Positions 59,644 to 64,000 of a stretch of DNA of 64,000 bases are shown here, piece by piece. The stretch is from Candidatus Marisimplicoccus framensis (lineage in GTDB: Bacteria > Bacteroidota > Bacteroidia > Flavobacteriales > Flavobacteriaceae). The stretch's first letter is position 1. The number at the start of each line of letters is the position of its first letter. The stretch spans positions 806,001 to 870,000 of the forward strand of contig CAJIZN010000001.1 in assembly GCA_905182065.1 (NCBI GenBank), in the 5' to 3' direction. Position numbers and translations under genes: made by a program. A model generated the notes under the pieces. The model did no database searches. It was not told where the DNA came from and saw nothing but the letters and a program-made list of their open reading frames with translations.

Positions 59644-60346
59644 CTATAAATTCTCTGCGAATTCAAAAATCTTGATAACAGAGTTTAATTCACTCACTTT
59701 TAACTTTTCTGATTTAATGTACTTTTTGACTTTGTCAGAATTAGTATTGAAGAATTTTATTATTACTTTTTTACTCTGTTTAAGTTTAACCGGAGTATTT
59801 CCGTTTGAACTTACATACAATTCAACACTTTCAACATATCTAGGTGGGAAAGAATTTTCAAGAGAAGTTCTAGCAATCTTTGCTTCCATAAAAGTTTTCT
59901 TTCTCTTTAAGTATAATTTATTCTTTTGTCCATCGTAAATATTTATTAAATAACCTATAAATGCATTACCAGAATCAAGTTTGTAAGGAAGGTACTCATA
60001 TCTTTCCCCATTAATAAGAGGAATGACATCAGCACTTTTAAGAAGAATAACATCAGTTTCTGCTTGATTTTGGGTATCCGCCATCTCAACCTCATCTCTA
60101 AATGCATTATATCTCATAAAACCACTGTCATTTAATTCTTTACCAAAGTATTCTAATTTTGTTGTTTTAAAATCTTTATCAAAATAATGACTTCCCTGAA
60201 CATTAAGTGGTTGAGCTTTTCTAAATGACTTATTGCCAAAGTCTAATCATCGCTTGTTGAGCACTCGCTCAGTCATTACTCCATTGACCGCTCTGAGCAT
60301 TAAGAAATGAATGATAAAATAAAGAAAAATAAAGTGATTTTTTCAT
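59644..60346 (-). CDS. Secreted conserved protein of unknown function (in-frame TGA and one frameshift)
   Basis: The intact frame covers 59644-60243 and includes GNKSFRKAQPLNVQGSHYF and MRYNAFRDEVEM. Upstream, ATG 60346 starts a signal-peptide-like sequence (MKKSLYFSLF to LNAQSGQWSND), interrupted by a TGA at 60269-60271 and then ASAQQAMI, followed by a shift of one base near 60244 to DFGNKSF. With the TGA read through and one A removed, the whole gene is one protein of about 233 residues. I recognise it as a type common in flavobacteria but know no function. The TGA could stand for Trp (TGG) after a base error. It may be a true pseudogene or an assembly fault. Confidence 0.65.
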
Positions 60347-60496
60347 TTGTAATATTTTGATGGCAAACTTAATATAAATTTTAAAAGAGATTAAATCTTA
60401 ATGTTTTTTTAACAATAAATTAATTCTTTAAGTAATTAGACACTTAGATATTTAAAAAAGTTTTAAATCAGACTTTATTTAATGCACTAAAAAATG

Positions 60497-61689
60497 TCAA
60501 TTTGGTTTTTTAATAAATCTTCTAAGTTTTCTTTCTCTCTTATCTTCTTTATAGAATTTTATGTATGCATAATTCTGCAGGTCTTAATCTGCTGTTATAA
60601 TTGCTAGACATGTTGTATCCATAAGCACCAGCATTTTTAAAACAAAGGAGATCTCCTTTTGAAATTTTTGAGATCTTTCTTTTTTCAGCTAAAGTATCTT
60701 TCTCGCATATATAACCAACTACTGTATACTCTTCTTTTTGATCATTAGGGTTTGACAAATTAATTACTTCATGATATGAATTGTAAAGGGTTGGTCTTAT
60801 GAAATGATTAAATCCAGAATTAACCTGGACAAAATTATTATTTTCAGATCTTTTAATGTAATTAACTTTAGTAATAAAATATCCTGAATCGCTCACAAGA
60901 AATTTACCTGGTTCAAAAATAATCTTAAGATTCTTTTCCTGTATTATTTTTAAATTTTTTATGCTCATGCTCTACTGCACTAGCGTAATCGTTTAAATTA
61001 GTTTCTGTATCACCCAAAAAATAGGGAATCTTAATTCCTCCACCTAAATCAATACTTTCAATATTTTTAAATTTAGTTGCAATAGAAAATATTTTTTTGA
61101 TTCCTTTCTCAAATTGATTGTTTTTAGTGATGTCACTTCCGGTGTGAATATGAAGACCAGTAACCTTAATTTTGTTACCCTTATCCATTTTAATTAAATC
61201 TTTTATAAACTCTTCGGGTATTCCAAATTTAGAATTAGAGTGACCTACGCTTATTTTTTCATTACCTCCCGCATATATTCCAGGATTAATTCTTACAGAT
61301 ATAGAATGGTTAGGGTAATGTTCTGAAAAGTCTTTTATTGATTCTAGACTATCAAGATTTATTTTTACCCCTAAAGATTTAGCTTCTTTGATTTCGGAAA
61401 AGCTCACTCCGTTTGGTGTGTAAAGAATTTCATCTTTGTTGAATCCACATTTTATCCCAATTTTAACTTCTTCTATTGATACTGCATCAAGTCCTATTCC
61501 TAGATTATTTATAAATTTTAAAATAGATATATTCGATAAAGATTTAGCTGCAAAATGAATTTTATAATTATCTAAATTCTTAAATGCATTTTGAAGTTTT
61601 CTGTTCTGACTTTCAATTATTGATAAGTCATATACATAGATTGGAGTTCCAAAATTTGAAGCAGCGTTTTCAAGTTCTTTAATTTTCAT
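60497..61689 (-). CDS. lysA: Diaminopimelate decarboxylase LysA (two frameshifts)
   Basis: LysA decarboxylates meso-diaminopimelate to lysine with pyridoxal phosphate. The alanine-racemase-like barrel has the cofactor lysine in HFAAKSLSNISIL near residue 49 and the GLHIHTGSDI and IDLGGGIKIPYF motifs. The frame shifts at an A6 run (about 60955-60960) before NLKIIQEKNLKIIFEPGKF, and the second domain has ICEKDTLAE and NAGAYGYNMSSNYNSR. A second extra base in an A4 run near 60558 moves the C-terminus to KFYKEDKRERKLRRF, ending at 60497. Corrected length is about 396 residues. Both sites are homopolymers, which suggests consensus error. Confidence 0.9.
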
Positions 61690-61755
61690 AAAACGAATTT
61701 ATGATTAAATATAAATCTGATTTTAAATAATTCAAATTTCTTAAGTTTTTGTAGT

Positions 61756-61763
61756 TATATTTG
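61756..61763 (+). promoter_or_regulatory. Candidate -7 box (TATATTTG) for sucC, possibly leaderless
   Basis: TATATTTG is followed by five bases (TCGCC) and the sucC ATG. The layout is the same as at adk. A transcript would start at or beside the ATG. Confidence 0.5.
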
Positions 61764-61768
61764 TCGCC

Positions 61769-62959
61769 ATGAATTTACATGAATATCAAGGAAAACAATT
61801 ACTAGAAAAATTTAATGTCTGTATTCAAAAAGGGTATGTTGCAAATACTCCTGAAGAAGCTGTTGAATGTGCTAAAAAACTTTCTAATGAAACAGGAACT
61901 AAGATTTTTGTCATTAAAGCTCAAATTCATGCTGGTGGAAGAGGTAAGGGTGGTGGTGTAAAAATTGCAAAAAGCTTAGAAGATGTAAAGAGAATATCCT
62001 CTGAAATTATAGGTATGAACCTTATAACACCTCAAACCTCTGCAGAGGGAAAATTAGTCAGGAAAGTTCTTGTTGCTGAGGATGTCTACTATGATGGGGA
62101 TTCAGATAGAAAAGAATTCTATATTTCAGTTCTTTTAAATAGATCTTCATCAAAAAATATGATTGTTTATTCAACTGAAGGTGGTGTTGATATTGAAGCG
62201 GTTGCAGAGAATACTCCTGATTTAATATTTAATGAAGAAATTGATCCTGGGATAGGTATTCTTCCTTTTCAGGCAAGAAAAATTGCATTTAATCTTGGTT
62301 TAGAAGGTTCTTCATTTAAAAACATGACTAAGTTCGTTACTAGTCTATATAATGCTTATTCAAAATCTGATGCATCCTTATTTGAAATAAACCCCGTATT
62401 AAAAGCTTCTGATGAAAAAATAATAGCTGTAGACTCCAAGGTTACAATTGATGAAAATGCTCTTTATAGACACAAGGATTATGAGTCTATGAGAGATTTA
62501 AATGAGGAGAATCCAGTTGAAGTTGAGGCTAGAGAAAATGGCTTAAACTATGTCGACTTAGATGGTAATGTTGGTTGTATGGTTAATGGTGCGGGCTTAG
62601 CAATGGCTACTATGGACTTGATTAAATTAGCGGGAGGAGAACCAGCAAACTTCTTAGATGTGGGTGGAACTGCTGACTCAGACAGGGTTGAAAAAGCATT
62701 CAGACTTATCTTACAGGACGCTAATGTTAAAGCTATTCTAGTTAATATATTTGGTGGAATAGTAAGATGTGATCGTGTAGCAGAGGGGATAGTTTCAGCA
62801 TATAAAAACTTAGATAATATTAATGTTCCGATCATAGTTAGACTTCAGGGGACAAATGCAGATAAGGCAAAAGATATTATTGATAGCTCAGGATTAAATG
62901 TTCTTTCAGCTACAGCCTTTGATGAAGCTGCAAACAAAGTTCAATCTGCCATAAGCTGA
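61769..62959 (+). CDS. sucC: Succinate--CoA ligase, beta subunit
   Basis: SucC is the nucleotide-binding subunit of succinyl-CoA synthetase in the citric acid cycle. The 396-residue ATP-grasp protein has MNLHEYQGKQLLEKF at the start, KAQIHAGGRGKGGGVK near residues 50-65, FEINPVL with a metal-binding Asn, and the C-terminal FLDVGGTAD and NIFGGIVRCD motifs. sucD is not in the window. The gene has its own promoter box just before the ATG. Confidence 0.97.
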   Translation: MNLHEYQGKQLLEKFNVCIQKGYVANTPEEAVECAKKLSNETGTKIFVIKAQIHAGGRGKGGGVKIAKSLEDVKRISSEIIGMNLITPQTSAEGKLVRKVLVAEDVYYDGDSDRKEFYISVLLNRSSSKNMIVYSTEGGVDIEAVAENTPDLIFNEEIDPGIGILPFQARKIAFNLGLEGSSFKNMTKFVTSLYNAYSKSDASLFEINPVLKASDEKIIAVDSKVTIDENALYRHKDYESMRDLNEENPVEVEARENGLNYVDLDGNVGCMVNGAGLAMATMDLIKLAGGEPANFLDVGGTADSDRVEKAFRLILQDANVKAILVNIFGGIVRCDRVAEGIVSAYKNLDNINVPIIVRLQGTNADKAKDIIDSSGLNVLSATAFDEAANKVQSAIS

Positions 62960-63027
62960 CATAAAGTCATTCTTTTTTATTTTTTAACGTCATTTTGTCA
63001 TTTTTTATCAAATGGTATTCTATTTGA
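62957..63027 (+). promoter_or_regulatory. GTCA repeat region and candidate promoter upstream of hsp20
   Basis: TGAC-ATAAA-GTCA (62957-62969) forms an inverted repeat overlapping the sucC stop. Two further direct copies GTCATTTT start at 62989 and 62997, eight bases apart. A TTTTG within these repeats and a TCTATTTG at about 63019-63026 have roughly the spacing of a Bacteroidota promoter, though the -7 box is imperfect. The repeats could bind a regulator of the heat-shock gene; this is inference. Confidence 0.35.
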
Positions 63028-63077
63028 ATTCTATTTAATGAATTTATAATTCAAAATGTTTAACTAAATATAAAATT

Positions 63078-63500
63078 ATGAGAATAGTAAAATATAATAA
63101 TAATAAAGTTTTTCCATCATTAATGAATGAGTTTTTTAATGATGACTTTAGAATGAATGTAATTAATAATAATCATTCTGTTCCATCTGTTAATTCTATT
63201 GAAAATGATAATTCTTTTGAAATTGATTTAGCAGTTCCTGGAATGAAGAAAGATGATTTTACAATACAATTAAATGATAAGGTTCTAGTGATTTCATCTG
63301 AAAACACAAATTCTGTTGAGAATAATAGTATGAGTCTGAATGAATTTAATTATTCATCATTTCAAAGATCATTTACAGTTCCAGAAACTGTTGAACTTGA
63401 TAAGATTAAGGCTAATTATAAAAATGGAATATTAAAAGTCAAATTACCGAAGAAAAAGGACAGCATTTCAAAGCCAAACAGGGTAATTGATATTAGCTAA
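63078..63500 (+). CDS. Hsp20/alpha-crystallin small heat-shock protein
   Basis: This 140-residue chaperone has the alpha-crystallin domain from about residue 42, with SFEIDLAVPGMKKDDFTIQL and the closing motif YKNGILKVKLPKK near residues 112-124. Such proteins hold unfolding proteins in the cytoplasm. The N-terminal arm is Asn-rich. It is a single-gene unit between sucC and a strong terminator, and probably stress-induced. Confidence 0.95.
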   Translation: MRIVKYNNNKVFPSLMNEFFNDDFRMNVINNNHSVPSVNSIENDNSFEIDLAVPGMKKDDFTIQLNDKVLVISSENTNSVENNSMSLNEFNYSSFQRSFTVPETVELDKIKANYKNGILKVKLPKKKDSISKPNRVIDIS

Positions 63501-63528
63501 GATAGCATCGTTAATAATCTTTAAATTA

Positions 63529-63551
63529 GGTGCACATTGTGCACCTTTTTT
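63529..63551 (+). terminator. Intrinsic terminator of hsp20
   Basis: GGTGCAC (63529-63535), loop ATT, GTGCACC (63539-63545), followed by six T. The seven-pair perfect stem and the T-run make a strong terminator for hsp20. The uvrB stop codon overlaps its T-run from the other strand. Confidence 0.92.
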
Positions 63552-64000
63552 ATTTTAATTTATTTTTTAATAAGCCTATTTTATCTCTTAAATCAGCTGC
63601 TTTTAAAAAATCAAGTTTTTTTGCTTCAGCTTCCATCTCCTTTCTTAGTTCTTTAATTTTAGTCTCTATTTGATTTTTATTATGATAACTTTTAATTTCT
63701 TCTTCAAAGTTTTCATAACTAGTACTTACAGTCTCACCAGTTTGTTCAAAAGTATTGCTAAATGCTTTTTCCACTTGTTTTGGAACTATATTATTCTCAG
63801 TATTATATTCTTCCTGTTTCTGTCTTCTATATATTGTTTCCTCTATAGTCTTATTCATGCTATTTGTTATAACATCAGCATACATTATAGATTTTCCATT
63901 AATATTTCTAGCTGCTCTTCCAACAGTCTGTATTAAAGATCTATGACTTCTTAAAAAACCTTCTTTATCAGCATCAAGAATTGCTACTAAGGATACTTCT
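63550..64000 (-). CDS. uvrB: Excinuclease ABC subunit B, C-terminal part
   Basis: UvrB is the damage-verifying helicase of nucleotide excision repair. The window contains only its last 150 or so residues, open to the edge at 64000. The visible sequence begins [21 protein letters not shown], given in parts as [15 protein letters not shown] and [15 protein letters not shown], which are helicase motifs V and VI. The UVR domain that binds UvrC is at the end ([23 protein letters not shown], seen as [18 protein letters not shown]). The 5' part lies beyond the window. Confidence 0.96.
   Translation of the reverse strand, partial: EVSLVAILDADKEGFLRSHRSLIQTVGRAARNINGKSIMYADVITNSMNKTIEETIYRRQKQEEYNTENNIVPKQVEKAFSNTFEQTGETVSTSYENFEEEIKSYHNKNQIETKIKELRKEMEAEAKKLDFLKAADLRDKIGLLKNKLK

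Noticed and set aside
60260-60275. Small perfect hairpin TGAGC-ACTC-GCTCA
   Set aside because: It lies inside the damaged secreted-protein gene, has no T-run, and five pairs are expected by chance.
1-64000. tRNA, rRNA, CRISPR, insertion sequence or prophage
   Set aside because: Gaps between genes are nearly all below 150 bases, and none reads as a cloverleaf, array or transposase. No phage-type genes are present.

Overview
The window is one contiguous piece of a Bacteroidota chromosome, most likely a marine, genome-streamlined member of the Flavobacteriia. Evidence for this is the very low GC of most genes, the SusC/SusD pair, GldC, an ActP-type symporter with a DUF4212 partner, a short RpoD, TamL, zinc-ribbon-free forms of DnaG and AccD, and recurring TAnnTTTG promoter boxes with almost no Shine-Dalgarno sequences. 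Intergenic space is minimal and most convergent gene pairs overlap at their 3' ends. I see no tRNA, rRNA, CRISPR array, insertion sequence or prophage.

Layout. 1-4511 (+): end of a small membrane protein, a hotdog thioesterase, then an acetate-uptake and activation module (DUF4212 subunit, sodium:solute symporter, acs). 4504-5785 (-): murF. 5862-8825 (+): pyruvate dehydrogenase E1 alpha and E2, and a short-chain dehydrogenase. 8822-14243 (-): MlaF and MlaE lipid transporter parts, a ketoacyl-ACP synthase III, and glycine dehydrogenase gcvP. 14302-14646 (+): rhodanese. 14643-16282 (-): purE-purK. 16350-23545 (+): adk, obgE, a MazG-like protein, aroA, queA, a polyprenyl synthase and dnaG. 23529-26715: an atypical response regulator, nadE, gldC, engB and an alpha/beta hydrolase.

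26886-42184 (+) is a complete division and cell-wall (dcw) cluster: mraZ, rsmH, ftsL, ftsI, murE, mraY, murD, ftsW, murG, murC, ftsQ, ftsA, ftsZ, then a YqeY-like gene. A three-copy GTGGT repeat with 10-bp period sits on the mraZ promoter and looks like the MraZ operator. 42198-53634 (-): kynureninase, a GDSL lipoprotein, rpe, rpoD, pnp, rpsO, accD, class II fructose-bisphosphate aldolase, tamL and rlmB. 53697-59436 (-): an orphan SusC/SusD uptake locus with a third lipoprotein, visibly richer in GC than its surroundings. 59644-61689 (-): a damaged secreted-protein gene and lysA. 61769-64000: sucC, hsp20, and the 3' end of uvrB.

Ten genes carry reading-frame interruptions (murF, pdhC, queA, rsmH, ftsI, murE, ftsZ, tamL, lysA and the secreted-protein gene at 59644-60346). 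I count 13 single-base indels plus two in-frame TGA codons. Most of these genes are essential and each becomes full length after the local correction, so I read them as consensus errors in the assembly and not as gene decay; such genes are listed here over their full reconstructed span. I found no convincing new multi-gene system. The observations I rate highest are the MraZ operator, promoter boxes placed so close to start codons that adk, purK and sucC messages may be leaderless, a response regulator with Glu in place of the phospho-acceptor Asp, and the orphan SUS locus.
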